This document shows positions 7,558 through 13,831 of a stretch of 13,831 nt of DNA, piece after piece (the stretch's first letter is position 1; each line of letters starts with the position of its first letter). A program made the translations under genes and the position numbers. Source of the stretch: Candidatus Babeliales bacterium (lineage in GTDB: Bacteria > Babelota > Babeliae > Babelales > CAIQNR01); assembly GCA_021735725.1 (NCBI GenBank), contig JAIPGS010000014.1, positions 1 to 13,831 on the forward strand, given 5' to 3'. The notes beneath the pieces were generated by a model that was given only the letters and a program-made list of their open reading frames with translations, did not search any database and was not told the DNA's origin.

Positions 7558-9117
7558 CCAATGAAACCAATTTTTAAAAAATCAGTACTTAAAGACGTGG
7601 ATCAAGAACTCTTTTTCAGTGAAGAAAGAGAAACAGAAAAATTAAGTTATGAAATGACATTAGCACTTGCTGATGATATTAACCATGATGAAGATACTTT
7701 AGAAGTTGAACGATTTACTTCTGATGCTACTCATGTAACCGACGGTGTTAAATCGTATTTAAGAGACATTGGAAAAATTCCTCTTTTAAATAAAAAAACA
7801 GAAAAAATTATCGCAGAAACTATTGCTACCAGCAAACGAGTATGTCTTGAAATAATTGGCCAATTTCCTTTCTTTCACAATGAATTGATTACATTAAGTA
7901 AAAAAATAGAAGCTAATCCTATCCTTTTAAAAACAGTTATCGAATTTACATTGTTTAATGAAGAAAATGCTCCTGAAATTGAACAAGAAAGAAAACTCTT
8001 TTTTTCAACAATAGAAATAATAAAAGCTGCAATCACAAAAAAAGATACGGATGCTATTATACAAGCAATTTTACCGTTACGAATTACCAATAAATTAATT
8101 CGTAGAATGGGAAAACGTATCGACAGATATTTACGTAAAAATAAAGAATATCAAGCAGAACTTAATTCATTAGAAATTGAAAAAGAATCATTAAAGGGAA
8201 GTAAAAAAATCACTTCTGTTTCCCGAAGAAAAGAAATCGTACTTGAAATCAAAACAACCCAACAAAAATTACATAAAATTGAAGAAGAAGTTGGGATTTC
8301 ATGTATTAAAACTAAAAAACTTTATAAAAAGTTTATAACAAGTCAGAAAAAAGATAAAACAGCTAAAGATGAACTTGCAAAAGCAAATTTACGACTTGTA
8401 GTAAATAATGCTAAAAAATATGTAAACCGTGGCCTTCATTTTCTTGATCTCATTCAAGAAGGAAGTATCGGATTAATGAAAGCAGTAGAGAAATTTGATT
8501 TTACTCGTGGATACAAATTTTCTACCTATTCAACCTGGTGGATAAAACAATCAATTAGTCGTGCAATTGCTGATCAATCAAGAACTATTCGAGTTCCTGT
8601 TCATATGGTTGAAACACTTAATAAAATCAACAAGATTAAAAGAATTTATACCCAAGAACATGGAAAAGAACCTTCTCATGCCGAACTTGCAAAAGAACTT
8701 AATCTTGATGAAAAGAAAATAAAGAATATTATTAAAATTTCTAAAGAACCAGTTTCCCTTGAAACTCCTGTGGGAGATGGAGAAGATGCTTCTATTAAAG
8801 ATTTTATAGAAAGTGAAACCAGCATATCTCCTGCAGAATCAGTTTCTGAAAATGATTTAAAAAATCGCGTACGAATGATTCTTAAAACATTAACGCCTCG
8901 AGAAGAAAAAGTTTTAAGAATGCGTTTTGGAATTGATGCAGCGTCGGAACATACACTTGAAGAGGTTGGAAAAGATTTTTCTGTAACCAGAGAAAGAATC
9001 CGACAAATAGAAGTAAAAGCTTTGAAAAAACTCCGTCATTCATCCCGAAATAAAGAGCTTGCTGCCTTCTTTGATAAAACATTTACTATTGCTTCTGGTG
9101 ATATAATTGAGGAATAA
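7555..9117 (+). CDS. rpoD: Sigma-70 family RNA polymerase sigma factor, shorter tandem paralogue without region 1.1
   Basis: This 520-residue primary-type sigma factor directs RNA polymerase to promoters. Order: an acidic N-terminal stretch without a recognisable region 1.1; region 1.2 (about 60-95, DGVKSYLRDIGKIPLL); a lysine-rich, coiled-coil-prone non-conserved segment (about 110-265); region 2 (about 270-345, NLRLVV, FLDLIQEGSIGLMKAVEKF, YKFSTYSTWWIKQ); regions 3.0-3.2 (PVHMVETLNK, ETPVGDGED finger); and region 4 (about 445-505) with the HTH VTRERIRQIE. In region 2.4, Trp328, Trp329 and Gln332 are kept, but the consensus Arg, Ala and Thr around Gln are Lys331, Ser333 and Ser335. The ATG overlaps the dnaG stop by one base, with AAGGG 9 bases upstream; a second in-frame ATG lies two codons later. 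The next gene is its paralogue. It may be an alternative or growth-phase sigma with nearly the same promoter preference. Confidence 0.94.
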   Translation: MPMKPIFKKSVLKDVDQELFFSEERETEKLSYEMTLALADDINHDEDTLEVERFTSDATHVTDGVKSYLRDIGKIPLLNKKTEKIIAETIATSKRVCLEIIGQFPFFHNELITLSKKIEANPILLKTVIEFTLFNEENAPEIEQERKLFFSTIEIIKAAITKKDTDAIIQAILPLRITNKLIRRMGKRIDRYLRKNKEYQAELNSLEIEKESLKGSKKITSVSRRKEIVLEIKTTQQKLHKIEEEVGISCIKTKKLYKKFITSQKKDKTAKDELAKANLRLVVNNAKKYVNRGLHFLDLIQEGSIGLMKAVEKFDFTRGYKFSTYSTWWIKQSISRAIADQSRTIRVPVHMVETLNKINKIKRIYTQEHGKEPSHAELAKELNLDEKKIKNIIKISKEPVSLETPVGDGEDASIKDFIESETSISPAESVSENDLKNRVRMILKTLTPREEKVLRMRFGIDAASEHTLEEVGKDFSVTRERIRQIEVKALKKLRHSSRNKELAAFFDKTFTIASGDIIEE

Positions 9118-9171
9118 AAAAAGAGGTGTTCAAATTTCAAATATTGCTTTCTCTAAAAAAATGAGAGCATA

Positions 9172-9199
9172 CTGAAAATCTCGTGCTCCTCATTTTCAG
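9172..9199 (+). other. Inverted repeat between the two sigma genes
   Basis: CTGAAAAT (9172-9179) and ATTTTCAG (9192-9199) form a perfect 8-bp stem around a 12-base loop. No T-tract follows, so it is not a standard terminator. It could be an mRNA processing or stability element, or an operator half-site pair. It lies in the 146-base gap that is otherwise the longest spacer within this operon. A weak TTGCTT / CATACT pair at 17-base spacing (9145-9173) overlaps it and is not strong enough to call a promoter. Confidence 0.4.
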
Positions 9200-9234
9200 A
9201 CTCAACCGTTAAATAGTAAAGAAATGAGCGTTGA

Positions 9235-9266
9235 AAAAAGTTATTACGCAAGGGATTTATTAAATG
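9235..9266 (+). repeat. Vestige of the dnaG 3' end preceding the second sigma gene
   Basis: This is a near-copy of 7526-7557, with only three differences over the 27 bases ending at the ATG. Read in the old dnaG frame it still gives LLRKGFI followed by Lys, where dnaG has LLRKGLI and a stop, so the former stop TAA has become AAA. It retains AAGGG (9249-9253), now serving as the ribosome binding site of the second sigma gene. The simplest explanation is a tandem duplication whose left end lay inside dnaG. Confidence 0.75.
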
Positions 9267-11633
9267 GTACTAAAAAGTATTTTAAATAGACTTCTGGGCT
9301 CTACGCCAAAAAAGGAAAAGACATCCAAAAAGCGGGCTGTCAAAAAAGCTACAAAGAAAAAAGCTACTCCTAAACGCGCTCAAAAAAAAGTTCTTAAAAA
9401 ATCAGCTCAACCTAAAAAAACACTTAAAACTATTCAACCTAAAAAGAATGTTAAGAAAAATATAAAACCAAAAACTTCTCTTAAAAAAAGAGTTTCTCAA
9501 AAAGTTATAAAAAAAATTAAAACAGTAAAAGCTGTAACAAAAAAAAGAGCCCCTCAAAAAAATACTAAAAAAATTAAAACAGTAAAAGTTACAGCTAAAA
9601 AAATTGTTCCACAAAAAAATATTAAAAAAATGGGAACAGTAAAAACTCCTCTTAAAAAAGTTGTCCCACAAAAAAAACAACTTCCTAAAAAAATTCTTTC
9701 ACCAAAAAAAAGTACTCCTGTAACGCTACCCGTAAAAACACAAACTAATACTGCTCTTCCTTTAGCAGCATCACCTAAAAAAGTTACACCTCCTGCAAAA
9801 AAGATTACTCCTCAAAAAAAAGTATTTAAGAAAAAAGTTGCAACACTTGAAGACAGCATTGAAGAACTTTTAAGAAAAGGAAAACTCAAGGGAAAGCTCA
9901 GCTATGAAGAAGTGATTGCATTTAATGATCAACATCATATGTCTGAAAAAGATGCTGATGAACTTCTTAAAACAATAGAAAAAAAACATATTGAACTCGT
10001 GATGCAAGATGAAGTTGATACTCTTGATAATGATGATGCCCTTGAAACAAAAGAAATGTCTCGTCATCATGGAATTCAAGGAGATCTTGCAGCCATTAAT
10101 GATTTTATTGATGAAGATGAAGAAGATTTTAATCCAGAAACAGAACGTATCAATTCTGAAGTAGGCCATATTGCTGACGGAGTTAAATGTTATTTACGGG
10201 ACATTGGAAAAATTCCTCTTTTAAACAAAAAAACAGAAACAGTAATTTCTGATCAAATAGCTAAAAGTAAACGTCTTTCCATTCAAGCTATCGCACGATT
10301 TCCTTTTGTTCATAAAGAATTTTTACTTATTGGTGAAAAATTAAGTAAAAATACATTACTCTTAAAAGATGTTATTGAATTTTCAAAATTTGATGAAGAA
10401 AACCTTCCTGAAATTGCCCAAGAAAAAGAAGCATTTGTAAAAACACTTAAAACAATTAATGCTCTTTTGGATAATGAAGATGTAATTTATGCTTCATATA
10501 GAAGCAAACTTTCTTCTGAAGCTATGAAAAAAGAGATGTTACAAAAAATTAAAGAGAACAAAGAAGCTATTGTAGAAACTATCCTTTCTATAAGAATTAC
10601 AAATAAATTGATACGAAAATTAGGAAAACGAATAGATAAGTTTCTCAACAAGATTCGTGAACGTGAAGAAATTATTAAAACATCTCAAGAACAACTTAAT
10701 GAACTCAATAAAAATAAAAATCCAGATGCAGAAATTATAGCCTTAAAAGAAGAGCTCTCTGTTGCTATGCGATCATCTCAAAAAGTAATTAAGAATATCG
10801 AAAGTGAAGCGGGATTAGGCCTTTCTGATATCAAAAAAGAGTATTCCCAATTAATAAAAAATCAACGTGATGACAAATACGCAAAAGATGAACTTGCAAA
10901 AGCAAATTTACGTTTAGTAGTTAATATTGCAAAGAAATTTGTAAATCGAGGCCTTCACTTTCTTGATCTTATTCAAGAAGGAAGTATTGGTTTAATGAAG
11001 GCGGTAGAAAAATTTGATTTTGGACGTGGTTATAAATTTTCAACATATGCAACATGGTGGATCCGCCAAGCAATTACTCGTGCAATTGCTGATCAATCAA
11101 GAACTATTCGCGTTCCTGTTCATATGGTTGAAACGCTCAATAAAATTAATAAAATTAAAAGAGTATTTGTTCAACAAAATGGACGCGAACCAACCTATGC
11201 TGAACTTGCAAAAGAATTAAACCTTGACGAAAAGAAAATAAAAAATATTATTAAAATATCTAAAGAACCAATTTCCCTTGAAACCCCTGTGGGAGATAGT
11301 GAAGATGCATTCATTAAAGATTTTATTGAAAATGATGATGATTTTTCTCCAGCAGAAACAGTTGCAAATACAGATCTTAAAAAACGTGTTCGTGAAGTAT
11401 TAAAATCATTAACTCCACGAGAAGAAAAAGTACTAAAAATGCGTTTTGGTATCGATGTTGCATCCGAACATACTCTTGAAGAAGTTGGTAAAGATTTTTC
11501 TGTAACCCGAGAAAGAATTAGGCAAATTGAAGTAAAAGCGCTTAGAAAGTTGCGCCATCCTTCACGATGCAAGAAGTTAGAGACATTTTTTGAAAAAGAA
11601 TTTGAAATCTCCCCAGGAGATACAGTTGAATAA
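9264..11633 (+). CDS. rpoD: Primary sigma factor RpoD with a lysine-rich N-terminal extension
   Basis: This 789-residue protein is much longer than E. coli RpoD (613). Residues 1 to about 192 are a low-complexity Lys/Pro/Thr tail with four 19-residue repeats (74-149). A region 1.1-like domain follows at about 193-250 (EELLRKGKLKGKLSYEEV), then an acidic linker and region 1.2 (about 301-340). A long coiled-coil-prone non-conserved segment, about 28 residues longer than in the upstream paralogue, leads to region 2 (about 540-625), regions 3.0-3.2 and region 4 (HTH VTRERIRQIE). Region 2.4 is canonical: Trp598, Trp599, Arg601, Gln602 and Thr605 match the E. coli -10 readers. Because it keeps region 1.1 and consensus region 2.4, I take it as the housekeeping sigma. 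Lys-rich N-terminal extensions also occur in actinobacterial primary sigmas. The start is supported by AAGGG 10 bases upstream. Confidence 0.95.
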   Translation: MVLKSILNRLLGSTPKKEKTSKKRAVKKATKKKATPKRAQKKVLKKSAQPKKTLKTIQPKKNVKKNIKPKTSLKKRVSQKVIKKIKTVKAVTKKRAPQKNTKKIKTVKVTAKKIVPQKNIKKMGTVKTPLKKVVPQKKQLPKKILSPKKSTPVTLPVKTQTNTALPLAASPKKVTPPAKKITPQKKVFKKKVATLEDSIEELLRKGKLKGKLSYEEVIAFNDQHHMSEKDADELLKTIEKKHIELVMQDEVDTLDNDDALETKEMSRHHGIQGDLAAINDFIDEDEEDFNPETERINSEVGHIADGVKCYLRDIGKIPLLNKKTETVISDQIAKSKRLSIQAIARFPFVHKEFLLIGEKLSKNTLLLKDVIEFSKFDEENLPEIAQEKEAFVKTLKTINALLDNEDVIYASYRSKLSSEAMKKEMLQKIKENKEAIVETILSIRITNKLIRKLGKRIDKFLNKIREREEIIKTSQEQLNELNKNKNPDAEIIALKEELSVAMRSSQKVIKNIESEAGLGLSDIKKEYSQLIKNQRDDKYAKDELAKANLRLVVNIAKKFVNRGLHFLDLIQEGSIGLMKAVEKFDFGRGYKFSTYATWWIRQAITRAIADQSRTIRVPVHMVETLNKINKIKRVFVQQNGREPTYAELAKELNLDEKKIKNIIKISKEPISLETPVGDSEDAFIKDFIENDDDFSPAETVANTDLKKRVREVLKSLTPREEKVLKMRFGIDVASEHTLEEVGKDFSVTRERIRQIEVKALRKLRHPSRCKKLETFFEKEFEISPGDTVE
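9483..9710 (+). repeat. Four 57-base tandem repeats encoding a lysine-rich tail
   Basis: In-frame units begin at 9483, 9540, 9597 and 9654. The first three read KKRVSQKVIKKIKTVKAVT, KKRAPQKNTKKIKTVKVTA and KKIVPQKNIKKMGTVKTPL. The fourth, starting KKVVPQKK, is degenerate. The preserved reading frame and periodicity point to expansion by unit duplication, and copy number could vary between strains. Confidence 0.8.
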
Positions 11634-11665
11634 TATGATAATACGAATAAGGATACGATAATATT

Positions 11666-12949
11666 ATGGATTCTTTACCTCCAAGCTTTTGGTTAAAAAT
11701 AGGTTATATCACTATTTCATTATTGATATATGGATTGTTTTCGTTTCTAGAAACATCCATAACAGCTTTACGTATTTTTAACGTAAAACAGCTGGCTAAA
11801 AAAACAGGCCGTTATAAAAAACTTTTTCTAGCAATAGAAAAAGAACCACAAAGAGTTTTGATTGCTCTTCTTATCGCCAATTGTTTGGCGAACGTTGTTT
11901 CCATCGACCTTGTTACCGATTTTATGCAAGATGGACTCATGAATATAGGATTCCCTTCAGGATGGAGTTTCTTTTTAAGTGTTGCTGTTGCTACAATAAT
12001 ATTTTTAATTTTTGGAGAAATTATTCCAAAAAATATAGCCCAACTTAATTCAGAACGGCTTCTACTTTCTACTTTGTGGCTTGCCAATCTTACTTTTTTT
12101 ATTATGACTCCACTTGTTTCTTTACTTTCGACTATATCAAACTTTTTTGTCCGCAGAATCTCCCACAATCAAAAAGGAAAAGATGATTCTTTTGTATCTG
12201 AACGAGAGATTAAATTCTTAATTAATCATATTAATAAAAAAGGCGAAATGGACTCAGATAAATCACAAATGCTTCATGGTATTTTTGAATTAGCCGATAA
12301 AACTATTAAAGAAATTATGATTCCTGAAATTGATGTTGTGAGTATAAATATTAAAAGCTCACTGCAAGAGGCTCTGAAAATGTTTACTACCTACCATTTT
12401 TCTCGCCTTCCTGTATATGAAGTAAAAGAAGACAATATTGTAGGAATGGTTCATCAAAAAGATCTTTTTTTACTGCTTTCTAAAAATGAAAAACGGCCTT
12501 TAAAAGAATTGGTTCGCCCTTTATTATTTCTTCCTGAAAGTATGAAAGTTAATCAACTACTTCGCCAATTCAAACAACAACGTCATCATATTGCGATGGT
12601 ATTAAATGAATACGGAAGTATTATTGGACTTGTAACCCTAGAAGATGCCCTTGAAGAAATTGTAGGGGATATTAATGATGAACATGAATCTGTTGGTGAC
12701 CACATTGTTCCTCTTGAACAAGGAGGCTGGCTAGTTTATGCAGGAGTTGATCTTGAAACACTTTCAGAAAATCTTTCTATTAATTTTAAAGTTAAAGATG
12801 CTATCACCCTTGGAGGTTTTTTAACAGAACGATTACAACATCTTCCAAAAAAAGGTGAACGTTTTGAATATAAAGACTATGTTTTCCAAGTTCAAAAAGC
12901 AACGCCAAAAAGAGTTGTTCAAGTCTTAGTCTTTAAAAAAGAAAGTTAA
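11666..12949 (+). CDS. CNNM/HlyC-CorC family membrane protein with paired CBS domains
   Basis: The 427 residues have the standard order for this family. A CNNM (DUF21) transmembrane domain has hydrophobic segments at about 8-30, 58-80, 95-117 and 130-158, with the hallmark FGEIIPKNIA at 116-125. A CBS pair follows at about 215-335 (IMIPEIDVVSI, HFSRLPVYE, IVGMVHQKDLF; then IAMVLNEYGSIIGLVTLEDALEEIVGDI). The C-terminal CorC_HlyC domain runs from about 347 to 425. Family members are linked to Mg2+ or Co2+ efflux and homeostasis, with CBS domains sensing nucleotide or Mg2+; the hemolysin label is historical. It starts 32 bases after the second sigma gene, with AAGGA (11649-11653) 12 bases upstream of the ATG, slightly far. 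Co-transcription with the sigma genes is likely. The transported ion cannot be read from sequence. Confidence 0.93.
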   Translation: MDSLPPSFWLKIGYITISLLIYGLFSFLETSITALRIFNVKQLAKKTGRYKKLFLAIEKEPQRVLIALLIANCLANVVSIDLVTDFMQDGLMNIGFPSGWSFFLSVAVATIIFLIFGEIIPKNIAQLNSERLLLSTLWLANLTFFIMTPLVSLLSTISNFFVRRISHNQKGKDDSFVSEREIKFLINHINKKGEMDSDKSQMLHGIFELADKTIKEIMIPEIDVVSINIKSSLQEALKMFTTYHFSRLPVYEVKEDNIVGMVHQKDLFLLLSKNEKRPLKELVRPLLFLPESMKVNQLLRQFKQQRHHIAMVLNEYGSIIGLVTLEDALEEIVGDINDEHESVGDHIVPLEQGGWLVYAGVDLETLSENLSINFKVKDAITLGGFLTERLQHLPKKGERFEYKDYVFQVQKATPKRVVQVLVFKKES

Positions 12950-12985
12950 ATACTTTCTTTTAAATCCTCCTTCTTATTAAAAATA

Positions 12986-13026
12986 AAAGTGTATGTTATT
13001 GATAAAAAGTCAGCAACATACACTTT
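12986..13026 (+). terminator. Inverted repeat, probable end of the long operon
   Basis: AAAGTGTATGTT (12986-12997) and its perfect complement at 13015-13026 form a 12-bp stem around a 17-base loop, 36 bases after the stop of the CNNM gene. The plus-strand flank is not T-rich. The minus-strand flank is (reading TTTATTTTTAAT after the arm), so as an intrinsic terminator it points more convincingly leftward. It may still act as a 3'-end barrier for the plus-strand operon. Confidence 0.5.
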
Positions 13027-13182
13027 AACACCTATGAATGAAAAAGAGCCAAGAGAAGAATAGTTTTTCAAAAAGACATAAAACCCTTTCCTTTTTTTTT
13101 CTTAAAATTGTATATCAAAAAAGGTAGCGGAAGAGCATACTCTCTCTGTTTTTACCTAACCATTTAAAAAAGGGGAAATTTT

Positions 13183-13578
13183 ATGAAATATGTTTTTTCA
13201 GGGCTTTTTATTATTTTGATGAGTCCATATAATCTCAAATCTGAAGAACTTTTAGAGATTAATGCCGATAGTATTAATAAAAACAATCAACAGCAGCACC
13301 AGCAGCAACCGCAAGATGATACAACTCCACAAATTTTACAACAATTTGGCGGCGTTGTGATCAGTTTTTTAAATTTATTAAAAGCTCCAGACGATAGAGA
13401 ACATACAGTTACTCAAATAGGAAACATGGTTCAAGGTATGTTTAATATTGGCCAACTTGTAACAAAAAGAAATGACAAAGAATTGGTACAACGAAAATTC
13501 AAAGAATTCTTTGAAACTGAAGAAGGAAAACATTTTCTGCTGTATTGGAACAATCTTTTAAATATTAATTCTAAATAA
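13183..13578 (+). CDS. Small Gln-rich exported protein of unknown function
   Basis: This 131-residue protein has a short signal-peptide-like N terminus (Lys2, hydrophobic residues 4-13) with likely cleavage near Ser20, although the site is not a textbook AxA. Residues 34-46 are a Gln/His/Asn-rich low-complexity run (QQQHQQQPQDD). The rest is predicted helical, with a hydrophobic stretch (about 55-66, GGVVISFLNLL) and a charged C-terminal part containing KFKEFFETEEGKHFLLYW. It has no cysteine and no recognised domain. AGGGGA at 13171-13176 lies 6 bases before the ATG, which makes a real gene likely. It is separated from the operon upstream by an inverted repeat and a 233-base gap. That gap contains a poly-T run and no convincing promoter. 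Confidence 0.75.
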   Translation: MKYVFSGLFIILMSPYNLKSEELLEINADSINKNNQQQHQQQPQDDTTPQILQQFGGVVISFLNLLKAPDDREHTVTQIGNMVQGMFNIGQLVTKRNDKELVQRKFKEFFETEEGKHFLLYWNNLLNINSK

Positions 13579-13630
13579 TCTAAAAAACAAAGCTAAACTT
13601 TTATTTTTGCCCTTCCGTTACACAAAATAC

Positions 13631-13660
13631 TTGACCTTATTATAAAAAAAGAAATAAAAT
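13631..13660 (+). promoter_or_regulatory. Putative sigma-70 promoter for the gene at the right edge
   Basis: TTGACC (13631-13636, 5 of 6 consensus) and TAAAAT (13655-13660, 5 of 6) are spaced 18 bases apart. Initiation would be near 13667, about 35 bases before the GTG start at 13702. Confidence 0.5.
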
Positions 13661-13689
13661 AGTGAAGAATATAAATTCGTACTAATAAA

Positions 13690-13695
13690 AAGGAG
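13690..13695 (+). promoter_or_regulatory. Consensus Shine-Dalgarno fixing a GTG start
   Basis: AAGGAG is the strongest ribosome binding site in the window. It stands 6 bases before a GTG at 13702 and supports that codon as the start of the partial gene at the right edge. Confidence 0.7.
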
Positions 13696-13701
13696 TACAC
13701 T

Positions 13702-13831
13702 GTGAATCTATTGATAAGGCCAATACAGAGTAATGAGCCGCCCGGAAATCCCGAGAAAAATAATAAGACATCTCTTGTTCGTCTTTCTTTCTTATCTCTT
13801 TTATATTCTTTCTTTTATTCAATTTCTTATT
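13702..13831 (+). CDS. Partial CDS at window edge, possible membrane protein
   Basis: A reading frame starts at GTG and stays open for 43 codons to the end of the window, so the C-terminal part is missing. It begins MNLLIRPIQSNEPPGNPEKN and then turns hydrophobic (LVRLSFLSLLYSFFYSISY), as expected for a short cytoplasmic leader followed by a first membrane segment or a long signal anchor. The upstream AAGGAG and a plausible promoter argue that it is a real gene. Too little is present to name a family. Confidence 0.6.
   Translation, partial: MNLLIRPIQSNEPPGNPEKNNKTSLVRLSFLSLLYSFFYSISY

Noticed and set aside
9402..9680. Minus-strand frame rich in Phe and Asn
   Set aside because: It is the complement of the lysine-rich repeats of the sigma tail, where AAA codons read as TTT. 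The composition is an artefact.
9483..9710. CRISPR-like array
   Set aside because: The 57-base periodicity is in frame, has no unique spacers between identical repeats, and encodes protein repeats.
11195..11572. Minus-strand 125-codon frame opposite sigma region 3-4
   Set aside because: It is fully antisense to highly conserved sigma sequence, without start signals.
13081..13182. Promoter for the Gln-rich protein gene (TATATC near 13111)
   Set aside because: No acceptable -35 box occurs at 16-18 bases; too weak to call.
13579..13620. Terminator after the Gln-rich protein gene (AAAG/CTTT followed by T-rich DNA)
   Set aside because: The stem is only 4 bp and is interrupted on extension, so it is indistinguishable from AT-rich background.

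Overview
The window is an AT-rich bacterial chromosome segment (GC roughly one third by eye). It is dense in housekeeping genes, interspersed with small exported proteins of unknown function. Signal peptides, a lipoprotein diacylglyceryl transferase (Lgt) and MraY show a cell with a secretory pathway, lipoproteins and a lipid-linked peptidoglycan pathway. No gene is specific enough to name a phylum. The low GC, the exported orphan proteins and a possible host-directed cysteine protease would fit a host-associated, reduced lineage such as Candidatus Dependentiae (TM6). That placement is inference, not something the sequence proves.

Layout. At 79-1104 a promoter drives an exported protein with a Cys-His-Asp arrangement suggestive of a papain-fold protease or deubiquitinase. 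Converging on it, with a 4-base tail-to-tail overlap, is mraY on the minus strand (1101-2165), away from any other cell-wall gene. Divergent from mraY is an exported protein of unknown function (2334-2981), with a good promoter, a 5'-end hairpin and a strong rho-independent terminator (3022-3074). A second strong promoter (3136-3164) then starts a long plus-strand unit: mnmG (tRNA wobble modification), lgt, dnaG (primase), a first sigma-70 factor, a second longer sigma-70 factor, and a CNNM/CorC-type membrane protein (to 12949). It probably ends near an inverted repeat at 12986-13026. The 3' end holds a small Gln-rich exported protein (13183-13578) and the first 43 codons of a GTG-initiated gene that runs off the window.

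How the genes relate. dnaG followed by rpoD is the core of the classical macromolecular-synthesis operon, here fused downstream of mnmG and lgt instead of rpsU. Spacing from mnmG to the first sigma gene is 1 base, 0 bases, then a 1-base overlap. lgt and dnaG lack recognisable Shine-Dalgarno sequences, so translational coupling is likely. Genes with their own promoters have clear purine-rich ribosome binding sites.

The most interesting region is 7526-11633, where two primary-type sigma factors lie in tandem. Just before the second gene is a near-copy (24 of 27 bases) of the dnaG 3' end and start-codon region that precedes the first. This is a fossil showing that the pair arose by tandem duplication of [dnaG tail + rpoD]. 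The copies then diverged in architecture. The upstream copy has no recognisable region 1.1. The downstream copy keeps region 1.1 and carries about 190 residues of lysine-rich N-terminal tail with 19-residue tandem repeats.
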